64,000 nucleotides of DNA. It comes from CAWAND01 sp963727915 (lineage in GTDB: Bacteria; Chloroflexota; Anaerolineae; Anaerolineales; E44-bin32). Numbering within the stretch: the first letter of the stretch is position 1; each line of letters opens with the position of its first letter. A model generated the notes under the pieces. The model made no database searches. It worked only from the letters and a program-made list of their open reading frames with translations, and was not told the origin of the DNA. The DNA is taken from NCBI GenBank assembly GCA_963727915.1, contig CAVSID010000004.1:186001-250000 (forward strand), given 5' to 3'. The translations under genes were made by a program, and so were the position numbers. Below are positions 26,377 through 36,686 of the stretch, in pieces.

Positions 26377-28335
26377 ATGACCACTCGTGCCCCCTTTGGA
26401 TCCTGGACCTCCCCCATCACTGCCGAAATGGTCGCCAAGGGCGGAATGAGCGCCCGCGGGACCCTTTCTGATCTTGCCGTGGACGGGAGCACCGCCTATT
26501 GGATCACACTGCGCCCCGAGCAGGACGGCCGATACGTCATCACCCGGCTTGCGCCGCAGGCCTCCCCAGAGGACATCACCCCGCAGGGCTTCAATGTGAG
26601 AACCCTCGTCCATGAATACGGCGGTGGATCCTTTTGCGTTCAAAACGGCGTGGTCTTCTTCTCCAATCTGGCCGATCAGCGCGTCTACCGTCAGGAGGCC
26701 GGAAGCTCCCCCCAGCCCATTTCGCCCGCGCCCAAGGTCCCCCGAGGGCACCGTTATGCCGACGGATGCGTCACGCCAGATGGCCGCTTCCTGTATATCG
26801 TCCGCGAGCGGCACGATCCCGGAGGCGAGGTCAGCAACGAGATTGTGCGTCTCGACGCCTACGGCCGGGACGAGCCCGAGATCGTCGCCTCCGGGCATGA
26901 TTTCTTCGCCTGCCCGCGTGTGGATCATGACGGCCAGCAGCTGGCCTGGCTGGCTTGGGATCATCCTCAGATGCCTTGGGACGGCACCGAGCTCTGGACG
27001 GCGGCCATCGATGCCGACGGCCAACTGGTTTCGGCCAAGCGCCTGGCCGGTGGCCCGGAGGAATCGATCCTGCAGCCGGAGTGGTCACCGGAAGGTCGAC
27101 TGCATTTCGTCTCCGACCAGACCGGCTGGTGGAACCTCTACCGTTGGGTGTCCGGACAGCCGGAGCGACTGGCTCCGATGGAGGCCGAATTCGCCTCGCC
27201 GCCGTGGGCCTTCGGCCGTTCGCACTATGACTTCCTGGGTGACGGCCGAATTTTTGTTGCCTTCGGCCAAGAGGGAATTGACCGGCTGGGGATCATCGAG
27301 CCCGATAGCGGCCATGTGACACCGATCCCTTCGGAGTTCACGGCCATCCAACCCGCTCACATCCGCACCGACGGCGCGCTGCGGGCGTGGTTCATCGCCA
27401 GCACCCCCTCGCAGGCGCAGTCCGTCATCCGCTATGACCTCCAAACGGGGAGTTTCGAAACGCTGGCGGAGAGTGTCAAACGCACCTTTGCGGAGGGCTA
27501 CGTCGCTCGGCCTGAACCGATCGAGTACACCACCAGCGGCGGGGACACCGCCTATGCCATTTATTACGCTCCGGCGAACCCGGAGTTCGAGGGGCCCGAA
27601 GGCGCCCTGCCGCCCTTGCTTGTCCACTCTCATGGCGGACCCACGTCGGCGGCCCCCGCCCAGTTCCATCTGGCGACCTTGTATTGGACCAGCCGAGGTT
27701 TTGGGCTGGTGGATGTCAACTATCGGGGAAGCACGGGGTACGGCCGGACATACCGCGACCGGCTGAAGGGGTTCTGGGGAATTGTCGACATCGACGACTG
27801 CCTCAACGCCGCCCGCTACCTTGCACAACAGGGCCGAATCGATCCCAACCGCAAAGCCATTTCTGGGGGCAGTGCAGGCGGCTACGTCACACTGTGCGCA
27901 CTGACGTTCCACGACGAATTCGAGGCCGGCGCGTCATACTACGGTGTGGCCGACGCCGCAGCCTTGGTCGAAGATACCCACAAGTTCGAGTCGCGCTACT
28001 TCGACTCCCTCATCGGCCCCTACCCGGAAACCCAAGATGTGTACCGAGAGCGATCCCCAATCCACTTCACCGATCAGCTCTCCGCCCCCCTGATCGTCTT
28101 TCAGGGCCTGGAAGACCATATCGTGCCTCCCAACCAGGCGGAGGCCATCGTGGCGGCGCTGGACCGCCAGAACATCCCCTATGCCTATTTGTCCTTCGAA
28201 GGTGAGGGGCACGGTTTCATCAAGCAATCCAACATCGTCCGCAGCCTGCAGGCAGAGCTCAGCTTCTACGGTAAGGTCTTCGGTTTCACGCCGGCGGGCA
28301 ATCTGCCCTCGGTGGAGGTTCACAACCTGGACTGA
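26377..28335 (+). CDS. S9 family (prolyl oligopeptidase-type) serine peptidase
   Basis: This 652-residue protein has an N-terminal beta-propeller (about 15-390; repeats such as PEWSPEGRLHFVSDQTGWWN) and a C-terminal alpha/beta-hydrolase domain. The catalytic triad is visible: Ser in KAISGGSAGGYVTLCAL, Asp in FQGLEDHIVPPNQAE, His in EGEGHGFIKQ; the oxyanion region is VHSHGGPTSAAP and GYGRTYRDRLKGFWG. No signal peptide, so probably cytosolic cleavage of short peptides. I chose the ATG at 26377; a TTG at 26341 would add 12 residues unlike the family. The frame is intact over 2 kb. Confidence 0.92.
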   Translation: MTTRAPFGSWTSPITAEMVAKGGMSARGTLSDLAVDGSTAYWITLRPEQDGRYVITRLAPQASPEDITPQGFNVRTLVHEYGGGSFCVQNGVVFFSNLADQRVYRQEAGSSPQPISPAPKVPRGHRYADGCVTPDGRFLYIVRERHDPGGEVSNEIVRLDAYGRDEPEIVASGHDFFACPRVDHDGQQLAWLAWDHPQMPWDGTELWTAAIDADGQLVSAKRLAGGPEESILQPEWSPEGRLHFVSDQTGWWNLYRWVSGQPERLAPMEAEFASPPWAFGRSHYDFLGDGRIFVAFGQEGIDRLGIIEPDSGHVTPIPSEFTAIQPAHIRTDGALRAWFIASTPSQAQSVIRYDLQTGSFETLAESVKRTFAEGYVARPEPIEYTTSGGDTAYAIYYAPANPEFEGPEGALPPLLVHSHGGPTSAAPAQFHLATLYWTSRGFGLVDVNYRGSTGYGRTYRDRLKGFWGIVDIDDCLNAARYLAQQGRIDPNRKAISGGSAGGYVTLCALTFHDEFEAGASYYGVADAAALVEDTHKFESRYFDSLIGPYPETQDVYRERSPIHFTDQLSAPLIVFQGLEDHIVPPNQAEAIVAALDRQNIPYAYLSFEGEGHGFIKQSNIVRSLQAELSFYGKVFGFTPAGNLPSVEVHNLD

Positions 28336-28356
28336 ACCCCAGGGTGCACAACCAAT

Positions 28357-28374
28357 TTGTGAAGGATTTCACAA
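28357..28374. promoter_or_regulatory. CRP-like palindrome upstream of glucose dehydrogenase
   Basis: Exact TTGTGA-AGGATT-TCACAA, 120 nt before the dehydrogenase ATG and 20 nt after the S9 peptidase stop. It directly adjoins the hairpin at 28373-28393. Confidence 0.6.
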
Positions 28375-28393
28375 GACCGCTGTCGGCGGTCTT
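28373..28393 (+). terminator. Hairpin after the S9 peptidase gene
   Basis: AAGACCGC-TGTCG-GCGGTCTT, an 8-bp perfect stem followed by GTCGATTCCTCGT; only a weak U-run, so termination is plausible rather than certain. Confidence 0.5.
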
Positions 28394-28494
28394 GTCGATT
28401 CCTCGTCCCAGGAGGCGCATGCATGACGCTGGACGTTACCATAATGAGGAGGGACATTGTTGCAGACAGTCAAACGACCTTGAGGGGGTATCCA

Positions 28495-29599
28495 ATGAGA
28501 GCGGTTGCGGTCAAGCCGGGGAAATCCTACTCGGCCCATCTGGTGGACATCGACGAACCCGAGATGGGCCCGCACCAAGTATTGGTCGAAGTTGAGGCGA
28601 TCGGCATCGACGGCACCGACCGGGAGATCAACCAGGGCGGTTATGGCAAGCCGCCGGATGGCGACGATTTTCTGGTGATGGGGCACGAGAGCCTCGCTCG
28701 AGTTCGTGTCGGTTGGCGACAGCGTGCGCCGCTTCAAGCCGGGGGATCATGTGACCGCCCCGGTACGGCGTCCCGGGGGCTGCGTCAACTGCCGCCACGG
28801 GGAATATGACATGTGCCTGGACGGCGACTACACTGAACGCGGCATCAATGGCCGGCACGGCTATCTCACCGAGCGCTACGTCGACGGCGAGGAGTTCTTC
28901 GTGCATGTCCCTGACTTGCTCAAAGAAGTGGGGATGTTGGTTGAGCCGGTCAGCGTGGCGGTCAAGGGCATCGAACAATCCTGGGCGATCCAGAACCGAA
29001 TGTGGTGGCAGCCCCACCAGGCCGGCGTGCTCGGTGCCGGCCAGATCGGGCTCTTTTGCGCGTTCCTGCTACGGGCTCGCGGTCTGGAAGTGCACGTGAT
29101 GTCCCAGCAGGGCCCCGAAAGCTTGGAAGCTCGCTTGGTCAAACAGGTAGGCGCACATTACGTGGACACCGGCCAGCGGTCCATCGGCGATGTCGGAAAA
29201 GCCGTTGGTGGCTTCGACATTGTGTTCGAGGCCACCGGCTACAGCCCGCTGATCTTTGACGCCCTGCAGCAGTTGCATAACGACGGCGTGATGTGCCTGT
29301 TCTCGGTCACTGGCGGCGAACGCAAGCTGGAGATCAATTCCGATCAGTTCAACAACGGGCTGGTGTTCGGAAACCGCCTGGTCTTTGGCTCCGTCAATTC
29401 CAATCACGGCCATTTCGAAAGGGCCGTCCGCGCCATGGAGCGGTTCACCCTCCGCTGGCCGGGGCTGCTGGACTCGATCATCACCGAGAAGGTCCACGGT
29501 GTCGACAACTTCGACCGGGCCGTTGCGACCAGTGAGAAGAGCGCCCAGGCGAAGCGCCAGGCCAAGAGTCAGATCAAGTCAGTTCTGTATCTGAAGTAG
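28495..29599 (+). CDS. Zinc-dependent glucose (aldose) 1-dehydrogenase; one indel
   Basis: This medium-chain dehydrogenase of about 368 residues resembles the glucose dehydrogenases of Sulfolobus and Haloferax, which oxidise glucose or galactose with NAD(P). Seen: catalytic zinc region GIDGTDREINQGGYG and VMGHESLA, the structural-zinc cysteines in GGCVNCRHGEYDMC, the Rossmann motif GVLGAGQIGLFCAFLL, and the Glucose_DH_C module with NNGLVFGNRLVFGSVNSNHG. The frame changes once near 28695 (GHESLA to EFVSVGDSV). The ATG at 28495 fits the family start MRAVAVKPG. A sugar-oxidising role fits the exact CRP-like site upstream, but that link is inference. Confidence 0.85.
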
Positions 29600-29614
29600 G
29601 CCTGCGCCCTCGGC

Positions 29615-32600
29615 TCAGGGCGCCCGTTGGTCGGCCTCGATTACGGGGATCGCCACCAGCCGAAGATGGACCGGTTTGTCCAGCGCCTGCCGCAGGGAGG
29701 CGGCCAGTTGGGTGCCATCCGGTGCGTGCTGATTTTGGGGGACATACAGGGTAGCCGTGACGGTCAGGTCGGCTCCGGACCCCTGAATATCCATCCGCAC
29801 CAGGCTGACGCCGGGTTGGTCCGCTATGGCCCTTTGGAGCGTGGCTTGGATAGTGTGCTGCGTTTGGGATCGGCCGACCGCCTGTACCAGCACCGTGGCC
29901 AGGGGAAGGCTGATGACCACCAGCAGGATCAGGCTGGCCACCAGGCCCGTGCGCAAACGCGCCTGGCGTTCTCCCCGGGGCGCCGGTCGAAATCCGAGCA
30001 ACAACATCGTGAAAGAACCCGCCAGGCTGATAGCGATCAAGTTGGTCACGAACAGCAGCGTGCCACCCCCGGCGATGCTGAACTGGGCCTGGGCGATCCC
30101 GATGCCAATCACTCCCAGCGGCGGGACCAGGGCAGCAGCTATGGCGACGCCTGGCAGCGCCGCCGCCACGTCTTTGCGGGCCACGGCATAGGCTCCGGCC
30201 GCGCCCGAGGCCAGTGCCACGATCAGATCAAAGAGGTTCGGGCTGGATGCGGGCAACAATCTCCGGCACCGACCCGGGGTCGCTCTGCATGGGCGAGAGG
30301 TAGGACAACAGCACCGCCAGGCCCACCGCCAGAAAGACGCCTTTGAGTGTGGCTTCGATCGCCAGGCGAATAAGGCGTATGTCGCCAAGGGCCATCGCCA
30401 GACTGAAAGCCAGAATGGGCGTGAATAGCGGCGCCACCAGCATGGCCCCGATGATCACGGCGCCACTGTTCTGGAGCAGCCCAAAGGTGGCGATGGTGGC
30501 CGCCAGGGCCATCATCACGAAGAAGTCCACATCGGGCCGGGCGCCGCGCCGGATGCGCTTGTAAACCTCGATCTGATCCTCTGGGTTGAGGGTCGGGAAG
30601 GTCCCAGATAGAGACTCCCAGACGCGGCGCAGCCAGAAGCGGGACAGGCCCTGATAATGGCGAACCATGATCACCGGCGCCGGGCTGGCCGCCGCCACCC
30701 GGCGCGGCAGATTGCCGAACAGGACTTGGTCGATGACACCCTGCTCGGACGAGCCAATGAACACCAGGTCGGCGCCCTGCGATGCCTGCGTGATCCCCGA
30801 GACTACGTCTTCGGCTTGGACGACCACCGGCTTGACACGGCTTTGGTCGAGCGCTGCCACCTCCGGCCCCAGGCTCAAGAACTGGGCCGCCTTCTCACGC
30901 ACGGTGGCCAGCGTCTGAAGGATTCGCCCCTCGCCGGCTTGAAGGTCGGCCGGGGTTGCACCCGGCTCGGTGACATAGACCGAATCCACCTCAGATCCGT
31001 ATTCGTGTGACAGCAGCAGTGCCAATCCCACCGCCAACGGCGCGTGGGGGCCGCCGGAGGTCGGCACGACAATTCTCTTGAGCTCGAGAGGCCTGCGCTC
31101 GGCTGCCCCATTTGCCTCGGCCCCCCCCCCTTCTCCGGCCGCCAGGAACTGGTCGGGGCGGTAGGCCACGACGGCCACGTCACACGGCGCCTGGGATACC
31201 ACCGGGTCGATCACCTGCCCCAATTCGTCGGTGCGCAGGTCGCCCGCCACCCTCCAGGGCATCAAGATCAGGTCACACGATTCCTCGATAGCCGTGTCCA
31301 CGATCCCTTCGGCCACTGAGCGTGAGAGGCGGGTCACAGGGGTAATGGAAATGCCGGCCTCGGTAGCCAGGCGCGTCGACCACTGGAAAAGCGTGTTGCG
31401 CTCCTGGGCGATGCGGCGCCCTTGCTCCATCGCCAATGGATCCGGCATGGGGATGACCTGAAGCGGGATCACATCGCCCTTGAGCTGGCGGGCCAGTCCG
31501 GCGGCCAGGCTCAGGGCAAAATGACGGGTCTCCCCTTGGGCCAGCGGCACCAGGATGCGATAGGTGCCCTCGGGCTTCTCAATGCCTGCCTCACGCCCGA
31601 AGGTGGTCACCCCTTCCTGGGCGGTGGTCTGATGCGTCCTGGCGTACACCAGGTAAACGATGAGGCCAAATCCCAGCCAGAGAAGCCCACCGATCTGGCG
31701 TTGCAGAGGCAGACCAACCAACAGCGCCACATCGATCCCGATGGCCGTAAACGGCACCAACGGATAGAGGGGCAGCCGCAGATCCCGGCGACGGTCCGGC
31801 TCGGTTCGGCGGCTGTGAAAAGCGGCTGTCACGACCACCAACATCCCCACCAAGAACATGAAGGCCGCCAGATCCACCACATCCGCCGTCGGCAGCCACA
31901 GGATCAATGGGATCAGGCCCACCAACAAAAGCAGGAACAGGCGCGGCGGAAGGGCAAAAGGCGACCGGAGTCGGCGCAGGCCGTCGGGCAGCCCGCCCCA
32001 TCGGCTGAGGCTGCTGAGCTGGCGGGCAGCCGTCATCAGCGTGCTGTTGGCAGCCGCCAAGCACACGCCGAAGGCGAGCACCGAGCCGCCGATCAGCTTC
32101 CATGTGGACCCGGCGGCCAGATCCCGCACCAGACTCCCACCGGCAGCGGGAGCCAAACCCGCCTGCAGGAACCCGATGACTCCGATGAGAAGCCCGGAGA
32201 TGGCCAAGCCTGCAGTCAGATGGATCATCAGGCGCGGGCGTGCGGTGCGGATTTGACGCCGGGCGTAAAGCAGCGCTTCGACCACGGCATACAGCAATGC
32301 GTAATGGGCCAGGCTGTGCGCCAGACCGTCGCTGCCCTGACCGGCCGCTTGCAGACTGCTTCCGAAATTAAGGCTGAACAGGACGCTGACCGCCAAGATC
32401 CCTAGGCCTAGCAAGAAGAGCGCCACCAGCGTGGCTTGCGCCGGCCGCCGAGGGAGCACCTGGAAGAGCTCGACCAGCACGAACACGACGGCCAGCGCCA
32501 GAGCGATCAGTCCGTCCGGGACGGGCAGCCCGGGTGCCAGAGTTCTCATCTGCGCCGCAGCCACGTGCAGGAATCCAACCGTGAGCAGCACCTGGCCGGC

Positions 32601-32909
32601 GAGGAGCGACCAGCCCCCAACAAAGCCGGCCAGGCCCCCCAGGGTCTCTTGCGCCAGCCCGTAGCTGCCGCTGCGCTCCGCCGACCCTGCCAAGAGCTCA
32701 AATACGTTCGCGAGGGACAGCGCCACCACCAGGATCCCCAGCAGGGGCGCCACGATGACCAGGTGATCCAGCACATCGACGCCGCCAGCGCCAAGCAGGT
32801 AGACCAGGCCCAGGGCGACTGTCAGGCCAATCGCGAGAATCTGGAATCGGCCGGAGAGCTGCCGGCCGATTCGAAGTTCACCTAGAAAGTCTTGCTGTGC
32901 TTCGCTCAA
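29615..32909 (-). CDS. APC-type permease fused to two Usp domains and DUF389; one indel
   Basis: A single gene of about 1,097 codons. Residues 1-440 are an amino-acid/polyamine permease-like membrane domain of about 12 helices (starts ELRIGRQLSGRFQILAIGL). Then come two universal-stress-protein domains, the first near 445-600 (RILVPLAQGETRHFALSLAA) and the second near 605-750 (LKRIVVPTSGGPHAPLAVGL, GADLVFIGSSEQGVIDQVL with the glycine-rich ATP loop). The end is a DUF389 membrane domain (VDFFVMMALAATIATFGLLQ, NSGAVIIGAMLVAPLFTPIL, LPGVAIAAALVPPLGVIGIG). All three modules up to DUF389 helix 3 lie in one unbroken frame; a single shift near 30237 gives the rest (EIVARIQP then NLFDLIVAL). Substrate unknown. 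Confidence 0.87.
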
Positions 32910-32949
32910 TGGACCTCGGCGCGGGAGTTACTGCTCCGCTGTTCTTCCG

Positions 32950-34263
32950 TCAGGCTTCCGGCCACACCGAACCGTAGAAGAGCGGCAGCGGTTCGGCCGG
33001 TTTCTGGCTGATCTTGGTTGCCGCCAGCAGCCGCTGGACCGCCAGGGCGGCCTTGTCTTCGTCATTGGCGTGCAGGGTGAAGAGAGTATCCCCGCGCTTG
33101 ACGTCGTCCCCCACGCGGTGATGCAGGACGACACCCACGGCGTGGTCGACCGGGTCACCCTTGCGTTCCCGGCCGCCGCCGAGTTGCATGACGGTCAGGC
33201 CGACCTCGCGGGCGTGGATCTGGTGAATCGAGCCGCTGATCGGGCTGGGGATCTCCTGGATCAGTTTGGCCTGAGGCAGCTTCTCAGGGTGTTCGATGAC
33301 GCTCGTATCGCCGCCCTGCGCCCCGACCAGGGCCGTGAATCTCTCAATCGCTTTTCCGTTCTGCACGGCCCGAGCGGCCAGCTTTCGGCCCTCTTCGGGA
33401 TCCTTGGCCACGCCGGCCAGGATCAGCATGTACCCCGCCACTTCATAGCAGTGGTCTCGGAAATCCTCCGGCCCCTCCCCCTTCAGCGTAGCGATGGCTT
33501 CTTTAACCTCCACGGCGTTGCCCACGGCCCGGCCCAGAGGCTGATTCATATCCGAAAGGAGGGCAACCACCTTGCGGTCGGCGTGGACGCCGATTTCCAC
33601 CATGCGCTGTGCCAGTTCGCGCGCTGACTCGACATCCGGCATGAAGGCTCCCAGGCCAATCTTAACATCCAACACAATCGCCTGCGCCCCGCTTGCCAGC
33701 TTCTTGCTCATCACCGACGAGGCGATCAAGGGAATGGAAGGCACCGTCCCGGTCACGTCGCGCAGGGCATACAACTTGCCGTCGGCCGGCGCCAGGTCGC
33801 CCGTCTGGCCGGCCAGGACCAACCCGATGGTCTTCAACTGGTGCTTGAACTGCTCGATCGTCAGACTGGAGTTGTAACCGGGGATGGATTCCATCTTGTC
33901 CAACGTGCCGCCGGTAAAGCTCAGGCCGCGCCCGGACATCTTGCCCACCGGCACACCGCAGCCGTTGACGATCGGCTCGACCACCAGTGTGGTCTTGTCC
34001 CCCACCCCGCCGGTGGAGTGCTTGTCGAGTGCCAGGTCGACCACATCCGACAGGTCGATTACTTCGCCCGAATGGGCCATGGCCATCGTCAGATCGGCAG
34101 TTTCCTTGGGCGTCATGCCCTGAAACAGGACGGCCATTGCCCAGGCGGAGGTCTGGTAATCGGGGATCTCCCCGTTTGTGAAACCGTTCACAAAGAATTG
34201 AATTTCTTCGTGGGTCAGAGTTCCCCCGTCGCGTTTCTTCTCGATGATGTCGACAGCGCGCAT
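32950..34263 (-). CDS. deoA: Pyrimidine-nucleoside (thymidine) phosphorylase
   Basis: This 437-residue enzyme phosphorolyses thymidine/uridine to base and (deoxy)ribose-1-phosphate. Motifs: start MRAVDIIEKKRDGGTLTHEE, the phosphate-binding signature DKHSTGGVGDKTTLVV, GRGLSFTGGTLDKMESIPG, VMSKKLASGAQAIVLDVKIG, and the C-terminal domain with HQIHAREVGLTVMQLGGGRE. The Met at 34263 is the family start; upstream codons of the open frame are spurious. TATAAT and a GGAGG site lie just upstream. A CRP-like palindrome lies within codons 24-30. Frame intact. Confidence 0.95.
   Translation of the reverse strand: MRAVDIIEKKRDGGTLTHEEIQFFVNGFTNGEIPDYQTSAWAMAVLFQGMTPKETADLTMAMAHSGEVIDLSDVVDLALDKHSTGGVGDKTTLVVEPIVNGCGVPVGKMSGRGLSFTGGTLDKMESIPGYNSSLTIEQFKHQLKTIGLVLAGQTGDLAPADGKLYALRDVTGTVPSIPLIASSVMSKKLASGAQAIVLDVKIGLGAFMPDVESARELAQRMVEIGVHADRKVVALLSDMNQPLGRAVGNAVEVKEAIATLKGEGPEDFRDHCYEVAGYMLILAGVAKDPEEGRKLAARAVQNGKAIERFTALVGAQGGDTSVIEHPEKLPQAKLIQEIPSPISGSIHQIHAREVGLTVMQLGGGRERKGDPVDHAVGVVLHHRVGDDVKRGDTLFTLHANDEDKAALAVQRLLAATKISQKPAEPLPLFYGSVWPEA
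34176..34193. promoter_or_regulatory. CRP-like palindrome inside the start of deoA
   Basis: Exact TTGTGA-N6-TCACAA (plus strand spacer AACCGT), 70-87 nt downstream of the start codon. It encodes the conserved peptide FVNGFTN, so protein conservation alone could create it. Confidence 0.35.
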
Positions 34264-34279
34264 GGGCACCTCCGCCGAG

Positions 34280-34285
34280 ATTATA
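34280..34285 (-). promoter_or_regulatory. -10 box of deoA
   Basis: TATAAT on the minus strand, 16 nt before the ATG; GGAGGT lies between them. The region also forms an imperfect inverted repeat (CCTCCG...CGGAGG). Confidence 0.5.
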
Positions 34286-34335
34286 CAACCTCGGAGGTCT
34301 GGCACATTTGGGCCGTGATGGATTGCCCATGTCGG

Positions 34336-34896
34336 CTAGGGTGTGGTGACGGTCAACGTGAAGGACGACGAGTTGTTGAGGTCGAACGCGGACACTTCGA
34401 TGTAGTACGTCCCCGGATCGACGAACTGAGCGCTGCCCAGGGGTGTGACGCTGGCCGTCTTATCGACGGTTCCCAACTCCTCGGACGGCCAGAAGGTCAG
34501 ACCCCCATGCTGCAGGCTGTCCAAGTCGGGGTAGCCGCCGTGAATGTTGAGGATAGCTTCCAACCCCGTGATTGTGACAGTGAAAGAGGGTATGTTTCCG
34601 GGGATGACGATGCAGAAGTACCTGACATCCCCTGGCACCTTGCCTCCGACAACTCTGGAATCAATCGGTGTGTCTAGGCTGATCTCGGTGGCCGGCGCCT
34701 GGCACTGGGCGGCGGCAGCAGCTGCCGCCCCGGTGGGTTGTGATGTCCGAGGAACTGAAGTTGGCGCTGCGCCGGGGACTTGGGGCGAACTGGCGGGCTC
34801 GACCGCACCGGACCCCGGGCCGCAGGAGGAAGATAGGACAACCGGGCACGACAAGGCCAAAGGCCATCCGGACTTCGATCCAACTGGTCGCAACAT
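34336..34896 (-). CDS. Small lipoprotein with a PPC-like beta domain
   Basis: This 186-residue protein starts MLRPVGSKSGWPLALSCPVV and has a lipobox ending LSSSC at about residue 26, so it is probably a lipid-anchored exported protein. A proline/alanine-rich spacer follows (about 30-65) and then a beta-sandwich of about 110 residues with VRYFCIVIPGNIPSFTVTIT, and FVDPGTYYIEVSAFDL, the pattern of bacterial pre-peptidase C-terminal (PPC) domains, although no peptidase is fused to it. A GGGAGGG ribosome-binding site lies 8 nt before the ATG, which decides the start. Function unknown. Confidence 0.68.
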   Translation of the reverse strand: MLRPVGSKSGWPLALSCPVVLSSSCGPGSGAVEPASSPQVPGAAPTSVPRTSQPTGAAAAAAAQCQAPATEISLDTPIDSRVVGGKVPGDVRYFCIVIPGNIPSFTVTITGLEAILNIHGGYPDLDSLQHGGLTFWPSEELGTVDKTASVTPLGSAQFVDPGTYYIEVSAFDLNNSSSFTLTVTTP

Positions 34897-35355
34897 TGGA
34901 GCATCCCTCCCTCGCGGTGCCCAAGCTCGCCGCGCCCTCGAGATGTGCGTTGGAAGTTGAACGAAGCCGAAGGGGACCGGCCAGGGTCCCATCCTCTCCC
35001 CGCCCCTAGCACAGCCCGAGCATACAGCAAACGCGATGCGAACGCATTTCTCCACGAGGGCAGCCCACGACAAGAGCGGTCCTCCTTGAAGATTTGTTGG
35101 AAGCCCAAAGCTGAAGCTGATTGGAGATGAAACAGCTGCTCCCTCAACATAAGACCCAACGGCGCCAACCAAAGATCTGATGGACGCCAAGTAGTGCATT
35201 GCGGACGGCTAATGTGCTGTACCGTTTCCCTGGTTGAGGCCCCCTTCATCCTTCGTCAGGCAGGATGCTCAGTCGCCTGCCTCACGGGCAGGGCGCTTGC
35301 CCTCTTGGGCGACTATCTCCTTGACCGTCTTCTCCGTCAGGTTCCACGCCCTGGA
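34897..35355. other. Intergenic region without a recognisable gene
   Basis: About 460 nt. Open frames here show no recognisable protein. Two GC-rich inverted repeats (AGGCAGG/CCTGCCT at about 35260-35285 and GGGCA/TGCCC just after) lie where a terminator for the ara-tlpA-ccdA operon would be expected, but neither has a clear U-run. Confidence 0.4.
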
Positions 35356-36025
35356 TCAGAAGAAGAACAGCCTTAAGAGATCCCAGTTGTTGAACAAGTC
35401 ATAGCACGCCACTCCAACCAACAGCAATCCTCCGACTACATTGACCACCCGGTTGTGGCGGGCGAAGAGGGAAACCAACTGGCGTTGAAACGCTCCGGAC
35501 AGCAGGGATAAGACCAGCAGTGGGATCCCGAACCCGAGACCAAACCATAGAAAGGTCCACAGCTGGCTGAACGCTTCACCAGCCGTAAATGAGAGAGCAA
35601 AGATGCCCACGACCAAGGGCCCGGAACAGGGCAGCGTAATCGGACCATAGAGCAAGCCGTAGATGAACGCGTTCAGGAAGGGGTGGCGGAACACAGGTAT
35701 TTGAATTTGCGGCAGGGTGCTGAAAGGATTGCGGTCGAAAAGCAGCAGAAGGCCCAAAGCCAGTATGAGAAGATCTGCAAGGGGGACCACATACGCCAGA
35801 ATGCTCCCCGCCGAGACGGCCAGCAGAGCGATCAGGCCCCCCAACGCCAGCATCATCGTCAATACCCCTGCCAGCACAAACAGGCCCAGAAAGTATCTCC
35901 CCTTGGAGTCTTTCTGTTTCCGCTTGACCGCTTAAGTAGGCCAGGAAGCCTGGGTAAAGAGGCAGGACGCAAGGGCTGGTCGTTGCCAGCAGGCCGAGGA
36001 AGAGGGACGTGAGGGCAACATCCAT
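35356..36025 (-). CDS. CcdA/DsbD-type thiol-electron membrane transporter; one indel
   Basis: This six-helix protein of about 223 residues belongs to the CcdA family, which carries electrons across the membrane to extracytoplasmic thioredoxins. The two helix cysteines are in TTSPCVLPLYPGFLAYL and ITLPCSGPLVVGIFAL. The frame changes once near 35930. It directly follows the TlpA-like gene (6-nt gap), its expected redox partner. Together they may keep an extracytoplasmic thiol reduced, for cytochrome c maturation or oxidative repair; no cytochrome c genes are visible here. Confidence 0.85.
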
Positions 36026-36031
36026 CTTCGG

Positions 36032-36604
36032 TTATGGCATCAAGAAGGGCTGGACAAAGGCCAGAAGATTATCCGCTGATTTTTCGCCGTATCCCAGGAG
36101 ATGGACTTCGCCCTTCTTATCGATGAGCAGCATTGGTGAGAGCGGTGGGTTGAGGTACTCCGCCGAATACAAATTCCCAAGCGCCCGGGCTACCATTAGC
36201 GGCGCAACCGCAAAGCGCCACTCGAAGCCGAACTCATCACAATAGTCTTTCAAGTCGTTGGCATTTTCGTGCAGATCAATATCCAGGCTGACGGAAACGA
36301 CGTCGTCAGGGTTGTCGAGCAATTTGTGCATTTCGCTCACTTGATGCGCCTGGAAGAGGCAGGTGGGACACCACATGGCCATCGTCTCAACCAACACCAC
36401 CTTTCCGGCGAAATCGTTCATGGTAAAGGTTTCACCGGTCTGCACATCCGTCAGCTGGGTGTCGAACCAATCTGGGGTCTTTGTGGGTTCTTGTTGGCTA
36501 GGATCTGGCTGGAGGCGCGCAGAGGACGCTGACGAGCCGCAACCGGTCAAGGCGAAACTGGCAAGGCAGGCAATAAGGACCGCAGAACGGACTCCGGGCC
36601 TCAT
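36032..36604 (-). CDS. TlpA/ResA-like thioredoxin lipoprotein
   Basis: This 190-residue protein has a lipoprotein signal (MRPGVRSAVLIACLASFALT, lipobox ending LTGC) and a thioredoxin fold. The redox motif is AMWCPTCLFQAH; other TlpA features are FTMNDFAGKVVLVETMAMWC and PLSPMLLIDKKGEVH with the cis-Pro. CPTC rather than CEPC or CGHC suggests an oxidase or electron-relay variant. The start was placed at the Met that begins the signal peptide. It lies between araA and the ccdA-like gene. Confidence 0.88.
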   Translation of the reverse strand: MRPGVRSAVLIACLASFALTGCGSSASSARLQPDPSQQEPTKTPDWFDTQLTDVQTGETFTMNDFAGKVVLVETMAMWCPTCLFQAHQVSEMHKLLDNPDDVVSVSLDIDLHENANDLKDYCDEFGFEWRFAVAPLMVARALGNLYSAEYLNPPLSPMLLIDKKGEVHLLGYGEKSADNLLAFVQPFLMP

Positions 36605-36686
36605 TTCCGGACCCAATTTCCTCGCTGGCCGTGCATACCCCCATGCTCCGCAGCGAATCTCATCGTGTGTGATGGAGGTTGATCTG

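Noticed and set aside
35194..35376. Small open frame in the 34.9-35.35 kb gap.
   Set aside because: No ribosome-binding site, low-complexity composition and no recognisable family; overlaps the end of ccdA on the other strand.
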